Positions 18,092 through 26,075 of a stretch of 64,000 nucleotides of DNA are shown here, piece after piece. This DNA comes from Candidatus Binatia bacterium (GTDB lineage: Bacteria > Desulfobacterota > Binatia > UBA9968), in the NCBI GenBank assembly GCA_036504975.1, contig DASXUF010000080.1, positions 1 through 64,000 on the forward strand, read 5' to 3'. Each line of letters opens with the position of its first letter. Within the stretch, counting starts at the first letter, position 1. The notes beneath the pieces were generated by a model. That model saw only the letters and a list, made by a program, of their open reading frames with translations. It made no database searches and had not been told where the DNA came from. A program made the position numbers and the translations under genes.

Positions 18092-18796
18092 ATGAAAGAA
18101 AAAAAGAAACACACACCTCCCGAGAAAAGCACGGGCGATGCTGTTCATGCCGTAGCGAGAGCTGGCCTCGGAGCCATACCGATGGCGGGTGCTGCCGCCT
18201 CCGAACTACTATTAGCCATAGTAACTCCACCGCTAGAAAAAAGGCGGAATGAGTGGATGGCAGAAGTTGGAAGTGCATTACGAACTCTCGAAGAGCGAAT
18301 GGGGGTGGTATTGGAGTCGCTAGAAACAAAGGATGAATTCGTCGATGTTGCTATAGCTGCGACTCAGGTTGCCTTAAGAACAGGCAATAGAGAAAAGAGA
18401 GAGGCATTAAAAAATGCTATTTTGAACTCAGCTTTACCAAATCCCCCGGAAGAATCGCTTCAACGGATGTTCTTAGCTTTGATAGACACATTAACTGTCT
18501 GGCACCTGAAACTTCTTGATCTATTTAATGATCCGCCAGCCTACATCAAAAGACATAATTTGCGGTTCGGGAATGCTTCAGCGGGGGCAATGAGCCACCT
18601 GATCGAGATTGCATTCCCGGAACTGAAAGGGAGGAGAGAATTGTACGATTTGATCTGGGAAGATTTGTTTTCTAGAGCACTCGTGACGACCGATGGTCTG
18701 CATACAATGATGACAGGTTCCGGAATCATTTCGAAACGGACGACCGAGATCGGAAAGTTGTTTCTCGGTTACGTAAAAAATCCGATGGATCAATGA
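18092..18796 (+). CDS. Conserved protein of unknown function, membrane-interacting N terminus
   Basis: 234-residue protein I can only describe. Residues ~20-48 are Gly/Ala-rich and hydrophobic (AVARAGLGAIPMAGAAASEL then LLAIVTPPLEKRR), which could insert in a membrane. The rest is helical with a segment rich in acidic and Leu residues (KDEFVDVAIAATQVALRTGN, LKNAILNSALPNPPEESLQR) and a C-terminal winged-helix-like part (ELYDLIWEDLFSRALVTTDG). It follows the P-loop ATPase on the same strand and is bracketed by perfect 25-bp repeats, so it may have arrived as a cassette. An effector partner for the ATPase is a speculative reading. Confidence 0.6.
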   Translation: MKEKKKHTPPEKSTGDAVHAVARAGLGAIPMAGAAASELLLAIVTPPLEKRRNEWMAEVGSALRTLEERMGVVLESLETKDEFVDVAIAATQVALRTGNREKREALKNAILNSALPNPPEESLQRMFLALIDTLTVWHLKLLDLFNDPPAYIKRHNLRFGNASAGAMSHLIEIAFPELKGRRELYDLIWEDLFSRALVTTDGLHTMMTGSGIISKRTTEIGKLFLGYVKNPMDQ

Positions 18797-18826
18797 CACT
18801 GTCTGACAGGAAGGGAGCGAGTGGAG

Positions 18827-18851
18827 AAAAGGTACCGGGAGTCTTTTCTTG
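18827..18851. repeat. 25-bp direct repeat, right copy
   Basis: Identical to 18014-18038 in all 25 bases. A related partial palindrome, AAAAAGGTTCCTGACGCTTT, is at 45846-45865 in the other accessory stretch. Confidence 0.75.
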
Positions 18852-18897
18852 GTTCTGAGACTCGGGACTGAAAAATCGAACGCCACTTTAACAGATC

Positions 18898-19302
18898 ATG
18901 TTAGACGTCGAACCCCATAAGAGCCGAACCAGCCGATTGTCGCGAATGGGATCGCGATTAGGCTTGATTCTACTTTTCTATTTGCTCGCCCTAACGCCGG
19001 CGTTACTGTATGCAATGTCTTTTTGGCCACGCACGCGTTTAGGATGGGCTCTGTTTCTGTTCTTTGGTCCGGGTCTGGTAGTAGGAGGTGAGATGCTCGG
19101 TGAACTCATTCATAGAGAGCCATTCGGCCGTTGGATTGATGCTCGAACAATCAAACGACGCTTCTCGATAACCCGCGTGCTGTACCTGCTGGCAAAAAGT
19201 TTAGTTCTACTGACCTTACTTGCGATTGCTGGTTGGATTATTCAACAGCTTGCACCAGGCGTAGTCAATTTTTTGCGACACCATTTCGGTCCAGAATCGT
19301 GA
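18898..19302 (+). CDS. Small integral membrane protein, unknown
   Basis: 134 residues with about three hydrophobic helices (LGLILLFYLLALTPALLYAM, WALFLFFGPGLVVGGEMLG, LLAKSLVLLTLLAIAGWII) and a basic cytoplasmic loop between the second and third. No family recognised. It is on the same strand as the ATPase and the membrane-interacting protein, 102 bases after the latter, and 9 bases before another small membrane protein. Confidence 0.55.
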   Translation: MLDVEPHKSRTSRLSRMGSRLGLILLFYLLALTPALLYAMSFWPRTRLGWALFLFFGPGLVVGGEMLGELIHREPFGRWIDARTIKRRFSITRVLYLLAKSLVLLTLLAIAGWIIQQLAPGVVNFLRHHFGPES

Positions 19303-19311
19303 GTAGCTGGC

Positions 19312-19563
19312 ATGGCAATCGTCGATGGTATAGTTGAAGAAGGCTTTAAAGTTGTCCTTCGTATAATTTTTGAAGTTATCTTTTTTTATACGGGGGAGAT
19401 CGTTTTATATCTTCTTACTTTAGGGATGAAGAAACCGCGCTGGGATTTTTATGCCAAGGAGCGTCGGGTTAGATGGGTTGTCTACACTGAAATCAGTTGG
19501 TGGATCGGATTCTTTTCGTGGGTGTTTGCAGTAGGGTGGGTTGCAAGAAAATTGCTCAGTTGA
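19312..19563 (+). CDS. Small integral membrane protein, unknown
   Basis: 83 residues with two hydrophobic helices (VVLRIIFEVIFFYTGEIVLY and WWIGFFSWVFAVGWVARKLL) separated by a basic, aromatic loop. No family recognised. The 9-base spacing suggests cotranscription with the preceding membrane protein gene. Confidence 0.5.
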   Translation: MAIVDGIVEEGFKVVLRIIFEVIFFYTGEIVLYLLTLGMKKPRWDFYAKERRVRWVVYTEISWWIGFFSWVFAVGWVARKLLS

Positions 19564-19709
19564 CCACTCGGCTTGCAAAGGCGTTAGGACCTTGGCAGTT
19601 CGATAGTAAAGTTCGACAACGATGAAAGTACTGTCGCGAACGAAATGTCTTAATTGGGCACGAGAGCGCAACATTGCCCCCGATCAGTAAGGGGAATCAG
19701 TAAGGGGAA

Positions 19710-19771
19710 TCAGGCTTGCATAGATGAATAACGGGTTGGATGAAAACTTTCATTCACTTATACAAGCCTGA
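19710..19771. repeat. Inverted repeat next to tandem repeats
   Basis: Arms TCAGGCTTG (19710-19718) and CAAGCCTGA (19763-19771) are exact complements separated by 44 bases. Just upstream, CAGTAAGGGGAAT occurs twice in tandem (about 19685-19710). The right arm is also part of the tandem array that follows. Confidence 0.5.
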
Positions 19772-19826
19772 CCCGGTGAGCCGCCCAAGCCTGACCCGGT
19801 GAGCCGCCTGACCCGGTGAGCCGCCC
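19764..19826. repeat. Three tandem CCTGACCCGGTGAGCCGCC units
   Basis: Copies begin at about 19764, 19787 and 19809; the last runs into GTGAGCCGCCCGGCTCAC, a near-perfect palindrome. Too few, too short and without spacers to be CRISPR. The array sits exactly at the broken 5' edge of the PIN-domain remnant. Confidence 0.65.
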
Positions 19827-20001
19827 GGCTCACGTTGCGATAGCCACCGTAGGTGGGGCTGATGTCGTGGTATCCTGCAACCTAAAACATCTTGCCAATG
19901 AGCTGGTTTCCAGACGTTTCCTTGCCGTAAACATTTTGCAGAGGTACAATACAACTCTCTCCATTCGGCAACCGGAGGAGGTCATTACATATGAAGATTA
20001 A
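19822..20001 (+). pseudogene. C-terminal remnant of a PIN-domain (VapC-like) toxin
   Basis: The frame reads PAHVAIATVGGADVVVSCNL followed by KHLANELVSRRF and ends IRQPEEVITYED. This matches the last ~60 residues of PIN-domain ribonuclease toxins, where HVAxATV, DVxVSWNxKH and PxEVI are typical; here the Trp is Cys. The N-terminal two thirds with the first catalytic acidic residues are absent, cut off at the tandem repeat. It is probably a dead toxin. Confidence 0.6.
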
Positions 20002-20179
20002 AGGGAAACATTGGATGGACTGGTTGCATGAAGTGCGACGAGAGAGTCAAAAGCAGCGAAGGAGCAGCCGTCATTCGCTGGCAAAACATCTGAAAGTAGT
20101 GGAAGGGAAAGCGTCCTCTATAAGAAAAGGGCCGTCAAGCACTCCAAGGGGACTTAAAGCTAGCCCTGGCGCTAAATAG
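19991..20179 (+). CDS. Small basic protein next to the PIN remnant
   Basis: 62 residues, ATG at 19991 with GGAGG at 19974-19978 upstream, overlapping the end of the PIN fragment by 11 bases. The N-terminal half is helical and charged (HWMDWLHEVRRESQKQRRSS), the tail is Ser/Lys/Pro-rich and low complexity. Short helical proteins encoded next to PIN genes are often antitoxins or accessory proteins; this one is plausible but may be decaying with its partner. Confidence 0.4.
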   Translation: MKIKGKHWMDWLHEVRRESQKQRRSSRHSLAKHLKVVEGKASSIRKGPSSTPRGLKASPGAK

Positions 20180-20241
20180 AGGACCTTCCCATTCAATTCT
20201 TCACGTTGGCGTTGACTTAAGCCTCTTTGGATTATCAAGCC

Positions 20242-20487
20242 ATGAAACTAAATTATTATGCCGAAACAGACTCGCTTTATATCGATCTCTCCGAACGGCC
20301 CAGCGCCGAAAGTCGAGAGATTACGGAGGGTGTCGTTCTTGATTATGACGCCGAGGGTAATTTAGTGGGCATCGACATCGACAATGCTAGCCGAAAGGTT
20401 GACCTCAAAAAGCTCACTCTAAACAAGCTGCCCGCCGTCATTCAGCGAACCCAGCCTAACCGGGTCAATCGCACACCGACGGAATAA
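20242..20487 (+). CDS. DUF2283 domain protein
   Basis: 81-residue protein opening [20 protein letters not shown] and continuing [20 protein letters not shown], the diagnostic DUF2283 pattern. These small beta-rich proteins are often encoded near toxin-antitoxin genes; function is unsettled. ATG 20242 is preferred over an upstream TTG. Its stop precedes the next ATG by one base, suggesting translational coupling with the metallo-beta-lactamase-fold gene. Confidence 0.85.
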   Translation: MKLNYYAETDSLYIDLSERPSAESREITEGVVLDYDAEGNLVGIDIDNASRKVDLKKLTLNKLPAVIQRTQPNRVNRTPTE

Positions 20488-20488
20488 C

Positions 20489-21217
20489 ATGACACGGATC
20501 GACGAAATCGCCCCGGATATTTATCGAATCTGCACGTTTGTTCCCGAGATCAATCTCCAGTTCAATCAATTTCTCGTGCGCGACGAAGAGCCGCTTCTGT
20601 TTCACACCGGAATGAAGAAAATGTTCCCGGTCGTTCGCGACGCCGTGGCAACGTTGCTGCCGCCCGAAACGATCCGGTGGATCGGCTTCAGCCATTTTGA
20701 GGCCGATGAGTGCGGCGCTCTCTCGGAATGGCAGACGCTCGCGCCCTCGGCGACGGCTGTTTGCAGCCTGGTCGCAAAACTGGTCAGTGTTGACGACGTA
20801 GTGGCCCAGCGGCCGGCGCAGGCCCTCGCAGACGGCGCACAGCTCACCACCGGGAAGTATCGTTTTCTCTTTCTCCAGACGCCTCACGTGCCGCATTGCT
20901 GGGAGGCGAGCCTCTTGTTTGAGGAAACCCACGGCACGCTTTTGTGTTCCGACCTCTTTCATCAGGGTGGCGATGTGGAGCCCAGCACGACTGGGGATGT
21001 GGTCGGCCGGTTCAAGCAGACTTTAGTCGAGTATCAGCAGGGGCCTTTTGCAAATTATTTGGCGTATACGCCCTACACGGACCGGACGTTGAAACGACTG
21101 GCGGCGCTCAAGCCCAAGACCTTGGCGACGATGCACGGCTCAACGTTCGTTGGAGACGGCGAGCGGGCACTTACCGACGTCGCACAGGTCGTGAAAGAGG
21201 TTCTCACGAAAACCTAG
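20489..21217 (+). CDS. Metallo-beta-lactamase-fold protein (diiron ODP-like)
   Basis: 242-residue protein resembling the diiron domain of flavodiiron (rubredoxin:oxygen oxidoreductase-type) enzymes without the flavodoxin domain. Metal motifs: HFEADECG (H-x-E-x-D; the following His of typical H-x-E-x-D-H is Glu here), [20 protein letters not shown] and a late MHGS. Substrate and redox partner are unknown. It begins one base after DUF2283. No signal peptide. Confidence 0.8.
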   Translation: MTRIDEIAPDIYRICTFVPEINLQFNQFLVRDEEPLLFHTGMKKMFPVVRDAVATLLPPETIRWIGFSHFEADECGALSEWQTLAPSATAVCSLVAKLVSVDDVVAQRPAQALADGAQLTTGKYRFLFLQTPHVPHCWEASLLFEETHGTLLCSDLFHQGGDVEPSTTGDVVGRFKQTLVEYQQGPFANYLAYTPYTDRTLKRLAALKPKTLATMHGSTFVGDGERALTDVAQVVKEVLTKT

Positions 21218-21282
21218 CGGACAGAATCTAATCGCCTATCGTGCGGGTTCTAACTAGGCGCTTGGTAAATCGCACTCGATCT

Positions 21283-21460
21283 TTATCTGAACTGCGTCAT
21301 GGTATCGACGACGGCCGGCTTGCCTTCCTTCTTGATGTACTCGATCGCGCGCTTGAGCGCCGGACCGACTTTGTCGCCGTCGGTGATCGACCCTTCGCCG
21401 TAACATCCCATGCCTTTCGCGATCGTCGCGAGTAGGCGGTTGTTAGCCTCCATCCCGATG
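21283..21460 (-). pseudogene. 3' fragment of a ThDP-enzyme gene
   Basis: The minus frame reads NNRLLATIAKGMGCYGEGSI, continues TDGDKVGPALKRAIEYIKKE and ends DTMTQFR. This closely parallels the last ~58 residues of the intact enzyme at 23775-25514, with DNA that is also clearly similar. Upstream of about 21460 the similarity stops abruptly. It is a left-over or copied 3' end on the far side of the asparagine-synthetase-like gene. Confidence 0.75.
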
Positions 21461-21627
21461 TGAAGAGAAAAGCGAGCATCCTTCTTATTTCTTGCCAAAT
21501 GGGTTTCGAGGGCGCAGAATCGCGGCAGGCTCAAGCGCTTACACAAGGAGTTACAGCATGTCACTATGTTTGAGTCGCATAAGTCTGACCGTCAACTTTT
21601 CCCTCAACTTTTTCGGAATCATTGGTC

Positions 21628-23529
21628 ATGAGCGGCATCCTCTGCGTCTATAACGCGTCCGGCGTCGACCAGGACCTGCAACGCTATCTAGCCGCGCTCC
21701 GTCGTTTGACCCATCGCGGCCCGGACGGAGAAGGTAGTGATCTTCGTCGAAACCTCTTCCTCGGAGTCCGGCGCTTCTCGATCGGGCGAGGGTCGACCGG
21801 AGAGCAACCATTGGTAGGCGGTGACGGGAACATCATTGTCGCGCTCGACGGCCATGTTCACAACCGAGAGGAACTTGCACACAGCCTCAAAGCGAAGGGA
21901 TACTACGCCGACCTGTCGTCAGACCCGGCGCTTATTCTGGGTGCGTACACAGAATACGGGGAGCGGTGCTTCGAGAGACTTCGGGGCGTTTGGGCGCTTG
22001 TCCTGTGGGACGAGCGCGAGCACCGATTGTTGCTCAGCCGGGACCCCGTGGGAGTAAAACCGCTTTACTACTATGTCTCTGCTCGACATCTGCTCGTCGC
22101 CTCCGAAATCAAGAGCATCATAGCTCTCGATCGTGATGCTGGTGCGATGGACCGCCGACGCATACAAAACCTCGTCCATGAAGGCCGCATCGACGACTGG
22201 ACTGCCACTTGCTTTTCTCACATCAAGCCAGTTCCGCCCGGCACCGTCCTAAGACTCGCCGGAGAACAGATCACAACCAACCGGTACTGGAATCTTCGGC
22301 CCTCCACCGACAGGAACCTGAGCCCCGGCGACATTCTCGAGAGGCTCATAAACGCAGTGGAGCGCCATACACCGTCGGATGTCAAAGTCGGCCTCGCCTT
22401 GAGTGGGGGTATTGACAGCTCGAGCATTGCAGGCGTCCTCACTCACCCCTCGCTACGGGGAACTCGCAGCGTCCATGCATTCAGCATCAACCCTCCGAAG
22501 ACTGCCGACGAGTCCTTCCTCATCGATGCCACGGTTCGACGCACGGGCATCCCCCACACCTACGTGTCGCTCGATGCCCTCGATTACCCTCGATCCCTCG
22601 CCCGGCTAATAGACTTCCACGACGAGCCGATCCAGTACTCGGGCGTTTTCTACCAGTTTGCTCTCCGCCGGCAAATGGCCGCGGCAGGATGCAAAGCTGT
22701 TCTCGTGGGATATGGAGCAGACGAAATCTTTGGCGGCTATCGATATCTGGCTCCAGCGTTCCTGACCGCCCTCGCAGCATGCGGACGCCTGCGCGACGCT
22801 GCTCGATTCGTTCTCGGCGCGCGCGAGTTTTTCGAATCGCCGCCACTCGATCTTGTCCGGCAGACGCTTCGCTACGCGCGGGAGCGCGCGAGAGCGTCGC
22901 TTATTCAGCGCATCAAGCGCACCATAGGCTACGAGGCATACAGGCGAAGGAGGGACGATTCGAGGCCGCGTTCGGAAGTTATGGCGCCGCTGTACGATCG
23001 GGGGGAGGAATCCGACCCGACACCAGCCTTGGCGGAGTTCGAGCTTCGCGACCTCGACCGGGGTCGAATTTTTTTTAAGGCGCTGCTGGAATGCTTTCGG
23101 ACAAACATCGCCCTATTGGTTCGGCTGGAGGATCGAAACGCGATGGCCCACGGGCTCGATCTCTGTGCGCCGTTCATGGATACGGAGCTCATTCACGCCG
23201 CGCTGGCATTCCCTTTTCATCGGTACATGGAAGGTGGCTGGAACAAGGCCATTCTGCGAGATGCAGCGGAGAAACTCCTGGCGCCCGAGGTGAGCAAGTA
23301 CCGAAGAAAGCTGGCGACGCCGGGTAATGATGCCTACGTGGCCTTCGAGGTCCTTCGGCCGGAGTTCTTGGAGCTGCTCAGTTCCGAGTCTTTCTATGAC
23401 AGTGGCCTCTGGTCCCGCCGGTGTCGGGAGCTGTACACAACCGATTCGGCCGCGAGAAACAGGGGCGGTATGTGGTTCCGAGTTTACATGGTACACAAGT
23501 GGTACGAGAGAGTAGTCCGGTCATCTTGA
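21628..23529 (+). CDS. Asparagine synthetase B homologue lacking the N-terminal Cys
   Basis: 633-residue protein with the full AsnB layout: N-terminal class II amidotransferase domain (RGPDGEGSD at 30-38, GVRRFSIGRGSTGEQPL, YGERCFERLRGVWALVLWD) and C-terminal ATP-dependent synthetase domain (LSGGIDSSS with Ser259, VLVGYGADEIFGGY, KYRRKLATP). The catalytic N-terminal Cys2 of MCGI is replaced by Ser (MSGILC), and the Asn of FNGEIYN-type motifs by Asp (LDGHVHN). Glutamine hydrolysis is therefore doubtful; it may use ammonia or catalyse another amide-forming reaction, as in amidotransferase-dead relatives. ATG 21628 is preferred over an upstream TTG. It lies between two copies of a ThDP-enzyme 3' end. 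Confidence 0.85.
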   Translation: MSGILCVYNASGVDQDLQRYLAALRRLTHRGPDGEGSDLRRNLFLGVRRFSIGRGSTGEQPLVGGDGNIIVALDGHVHNREELAHSLKAKGYYADLSSDPALILGAYTEYGERCFERLRGVWALVLWDEREHRLLLSRDPVGVKPLYYYVSARHLLVASEIKSIIALDRDAGAMDRRRIQNLVHEGRIDDWTATCFSHIKPVPPGTVLRLAGEQITTNRYWNLRPSTDRNLSPGDILERLINAVERHTPSDVKVGLALSGGIDSSSIAGVLTHPSLRGTRSVHAFSINPPKTADESFLIDATVRRTGIPHTYVSLDALDYPRSLARLIDFHDEPIQYSGVFYQFALRRQMAAAGCKAVLVGYGADEIFGGYRYLAPAFLTALAACGRLRDAARFVLGAREFFESPPLDLVRQTLRYARERARASLIQRIKRTIGYEAYRRRRDDSRPRSEVMAPLYDRGEESDPTPALAEFELRDLDRGRIFFKALLECFRTNIALLVRLEDRNAMAHGLDLCAPFMDTELIHAALAFPFHRYMEGGWNKAILRDAAEKLLAPEVSKYRRKLATPGNDAYVAFEVLRPEFLELLSSESFYDSGLWSRRCRELYTTDSAARNRGGMWFRVYMVHKWYERVVRSS

Positions 23530-23774
23530 TGCCCATGACCAATTGGCCGGCGAACGGACCTATTACGACCGCGGGACGGTGCTACGCCAACTTGGCCTTT
23601 CCACCACCCCTCCCGGGGGATCGGGCGCGTGATCACCGCACTGAGTCACCCGCTAATGATCGCGCGCATCTGGTCGCTCCGCTCGCGGTCAGTCACCTTA
23701 TGTGGGCGCCGCATCGGGGTTCAATCACAGACATCCGCAATGATTCACGCGCGTGTGAATAGAGAATACAAACT
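23530..23774. other. Spacer between convergent genes
   Basis: 245 bases between the asparagine-synthetase-like gene and the ThDP-enzyme gene. I see no gene, hairpin or repeat that I can support here, apart from being the right junction of the inserted segment. Confidence 0.5.
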
Positions 23775-25514
23775 TTATCTAAACTGCGTCACGGTATCGA
23801 CGAGCGCCGGCTTGCCTTCTTTCTTGATGAACTCGATCGCCCGCTTGAGCGCCGGGCCGACCTTGTCGCCGTCGGTGATCGGTCCTTCGCCGTAGCAGCC
23901 CATGCCTTTCGCGATCGTCGCGAAGTCGGGCGGCGGGTTGTTGATCTCCATGCCGAGGTACGCCAGCTTCTCGTCCGTGCCGCGCTGCTCCGCCATGCGG
24001 ATCTGGTGCTCCCAGTCGTTGTAATAGGCGCGATTGTTGTACATGACGACCAGCATCGGGATCTGGTCGTGCGCGCCGATCCACAATGTTCCCGGATCGA
24101 ACATCAAGTCGCCGTCGGGCTGGATGTCCACGATTAATTTTCCGGTTCCCCTATGCGCCAGAGCCACGCCTGTCGAGATGCCGATCTGAGTCGAAGTGCC
24201 GAGGGATTTTCCCGGATGACGATACGCCTTATCGAAATCCCAAAGACCGAGCGTCCAATCTTCCAACGTGTTACAGCTCAGAACCCAATCCTCGTTCCTT
24301 ATGACCTGCCAGATCTCATGCGCCAGTCGCGGCAGAGACATGGGCTCTCCCTTCCACTGTTTCTTGACCTCCTCCTGCCAGCCGGCGCGGAGCGCGTCAT
24401 GCGTCCGCTTGTGCTCTTCGAAGCGGCTACGGATCTCCTCGCGCTTTTTACCGTTCTTTCCGAGGACCTCTTCGCACATGAGAGTGAGCTGCGGGATCGC
24501 GACCAAGGTGTCGGCGGCGATGTGGAGATCGATCTCTTGGAGCTGCATGAAATCCTGCGACCACTTGCTGATGTTGATGTCGGCAAAGCCGATGTCGATG
24601 ATCTTGCAGTCTTTCCGTGTGAGATAGACGGTCTTTCTCGTCGTCCGATCCAGTTTGACGAGCGGGCCGTAAAGGTCGCGCACGTCCAGCGAGAGAATCA
24701 GATCCGCTTTTTGGATCATGTCCGAATCGGAGAGGTTCAAGGGGTGGTTCGTCGGGAAATTGAGCCTGTGACCGAAATCCAAGACCGGGATCGCCAGCAA
24801 CTCCGCGAGCTTTACCAGATTGTCGAAAGACTCGGAATTTCTTCCGGAGTAATCGGTCAGGATAACCGGATTTTTTGCGGCGACGAGCATCTCGGCCGCT
24901 TTCCCCAGTGCTTTGAGGTCGCCCTGGATCGGCGACGGCGGCATGAGACGCGCCACGTTGGGGATTGGAACGTTCGCGGTGAGCCGGTCCTCTTGTATGC
25001 CGGCGTCCCAGCATAGATAGACCGGGCCCTTGGGTTCCGTCATCATGACGCGATAGGCGCGGGCGAATGCCTCCGGAATACTGGCGGCATTGTACGGTTG
25101 GTCGTCGAATTTAACGTAGTCTCGGATCGCGTTACCCTGGATGTTCGCGGTGTGTGTCCAATCGATGTACGGACGCCTGCGGGTGTAGTCCATCGGACCG
25201 GTCGCGCCCATCACGATGACCGGGACTCGATCGATATAAGCGTAAAAAATCGCCATACAGGAATGGAGCAGGCCGACGACGTCGTGAACGATCGCGACCA
25301 TCGGTTTGCCGGAAGCCTTGGCGTAGCCGTGCGCGATCTGGACGGCGGTCTCCTCGTGCGTGCAGGTGATGATCGGCATCTCGTTTTTGCCGTAATTCAC
25401 GAGCGAGTCGTGGAGTCCGCGATACGTCGCGCCCGGATTCAGGCCGACGTAGGGAATTTTGTAAGCGCGCATCATGTCGATGATGACGTCGGAACCGTAT
25501 TTTTCGTAAGCCAT
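23775..25514 (-). CDS. Thiamine-diphosphate-dependent enzyme (acetolactate-synthase-like)
   Basis: 579-residue ThDP enzyme of the POX/AHAS/benzoylformate-decarboxylase superfamily. The N-terminal Pyr domain has the catalytic Glu in THEETAVQIAHGYAKASGKP; the central domain spans ~190-330; the PP domain carries QPDGDLMFDPG and ends in MYNNRAYYNDW, the Mg/ThDP motif. It differs strongly from the ilvB product nearby and has no small subunit, so a decarboxylase or carboligase on another 2-oxo acid is likely. A PGG-type loop is replaced by LNPGATYRGLHDSL. Its 3' end is duplicated at 21283-21460. The start has AGGAGG-type sequence upstream. Confidence 0.85.
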   Translation of the reverse strand: MAYEKYGSDVIIDMMRAYKIPYVGLNPGATYRGLHDSLVNYGKNEMPIITCTHEETAVQIAHGYAKASGKPMVAIVHDVVGLLHSCMAIFYAYIDRVPVIVMGATGPMDYTRRRPYIDWTHTANIQGNAIRDYVKFDDQPYNAASIPEAFARAYRVMMTEPKGPVYLCWDAGIQEDRLTANVPIPNVARLMPPSPIQGDLKALGKAAEMLVAAKNPVILTDYSGRNSESFDNLVKLAELLAIPVLDFGHRLNFPTNHPLNLSDSDMIQKADLILSLDVRDLYGPLVKLDRTTRKTVYLTRKDCKIIDIGFADINISKWSQDFMQLQEIDLHIAADTLVAIPQLTLMCEEVLGKNGKKREEIRSRFEEHKRTHDALRAGWQEEVKKQWKGEPMSLPRLAHEIWQVIRNEDWVLSCNTLEDWTLGLWDFDKAYRHPGKSLGTSTQIGISTGVALAHRGTGKLIVDIQPDGDLMFDPGTLWIGAHDQIPMLVVMYNNRAYYNDWEHQIRMAEQRGTDEKLAYLGMEINNPPPDFATIAKGMGCYGEGPITDGDKVGPALKRAIEFIKKEGKPALVDTVTQFR

Positions 25515-25825
25515 TCCGTATTCCTCCTTGCAGACCTTTGAAAAAGACCGGCTGAAAACAGAGATATAGCCCGCTTCAATTTGGCATGCAAGACAGGCGG
25601 AAAATTCTCGTCTGGCGCGCGAAACGGTAGTGGGCCATTTTCAGTTTGCGAGCAACGAGAGATACAAACCGAGATTCTTCGCTGCGCTCAGAATGACACT
25701 TGGAATAGATGTCATCCTGAACCTTTCGTCTACGCTCAGGATAAACTCACTTGCGTTGACAAAGTGGGTGACGTAGGCTAAGTTACGGATTCTAAAAGAA
25801 TGAATGTAAAATAAGGAGGCTCTCT
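25515..25825. other. Divergent intergenic region with dispersed repeat half-sites
   Basis: 311 bases without a gene. Near 25670-25745 are GAGATTCTTCGCTGCGCTCA and related CTTTCGTCTACGCTCAGGAT words that belong to the CTCAGGA/TCGAAGG repeat family seen elsewhere. Promoters for the divergent ThDP-enzyme and DUF465-ilvB genes should lie here, but I cannot mark them with confidence. Confidence 0.5.
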
Positions 25826-26068
25826 ATGGAGCAAAGAGAGGAAGAGTTTATCGTCTCCCTTTTAGAGAAGGACCCCGAACTTAAGAAATACTACGAAGAA
25901 CATCAGGAACTCGAAAAGCAACTGGACGGATTCCAGCACAAGTCCCATCTGACGCCCCTTGAAGAGGTAGAAAAGAAAAGATTGCAGAAACTGAAACTCG
26001 CAGGAAAAGACAAGATCATGGAAATCGTCCAGCGATACCGCCACGGCGATATGCGAAGGGACTCGTGA
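25826..26068 (+). CDS. DUF465/YdcH-like small coiled protein
   Basis: 80 residues, charged and helical: KYYEEHQELEKQLDGFQHK, then LTPLEEVEKKRLQKLKLAGK, matching the YdcH/DUF465 pattern of an anti-parallel coiled coil. Function of the family is unknown. AAGGAGG at 25814-25820 gives a good start. It ends 7 bases before ilvB and so belongs to the ilv operon. Confidence 0.82.
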   Translation: MEQREEEFIVSLLEKDPELKKYYEEHQELEKQLDGFQHKSHLTPLEEVEKKRLQKLKLAGKDKIMEIVQRYRHGDMRRDS

Positions 26069-26075
26069 GGGCGTA

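Noticed and set aside
19764..19826. Possible CRISPR-like repeat array
   Set aside because: Only three units, directly adjacent or with almost no spacer, and no cas genes; short tandem duplication explains it.
16459..20001. Integrative element with integrase and attachment sites
   Set aside because: No integrase, excisionase or tRNA-end duplication found; only short repeats are visible.
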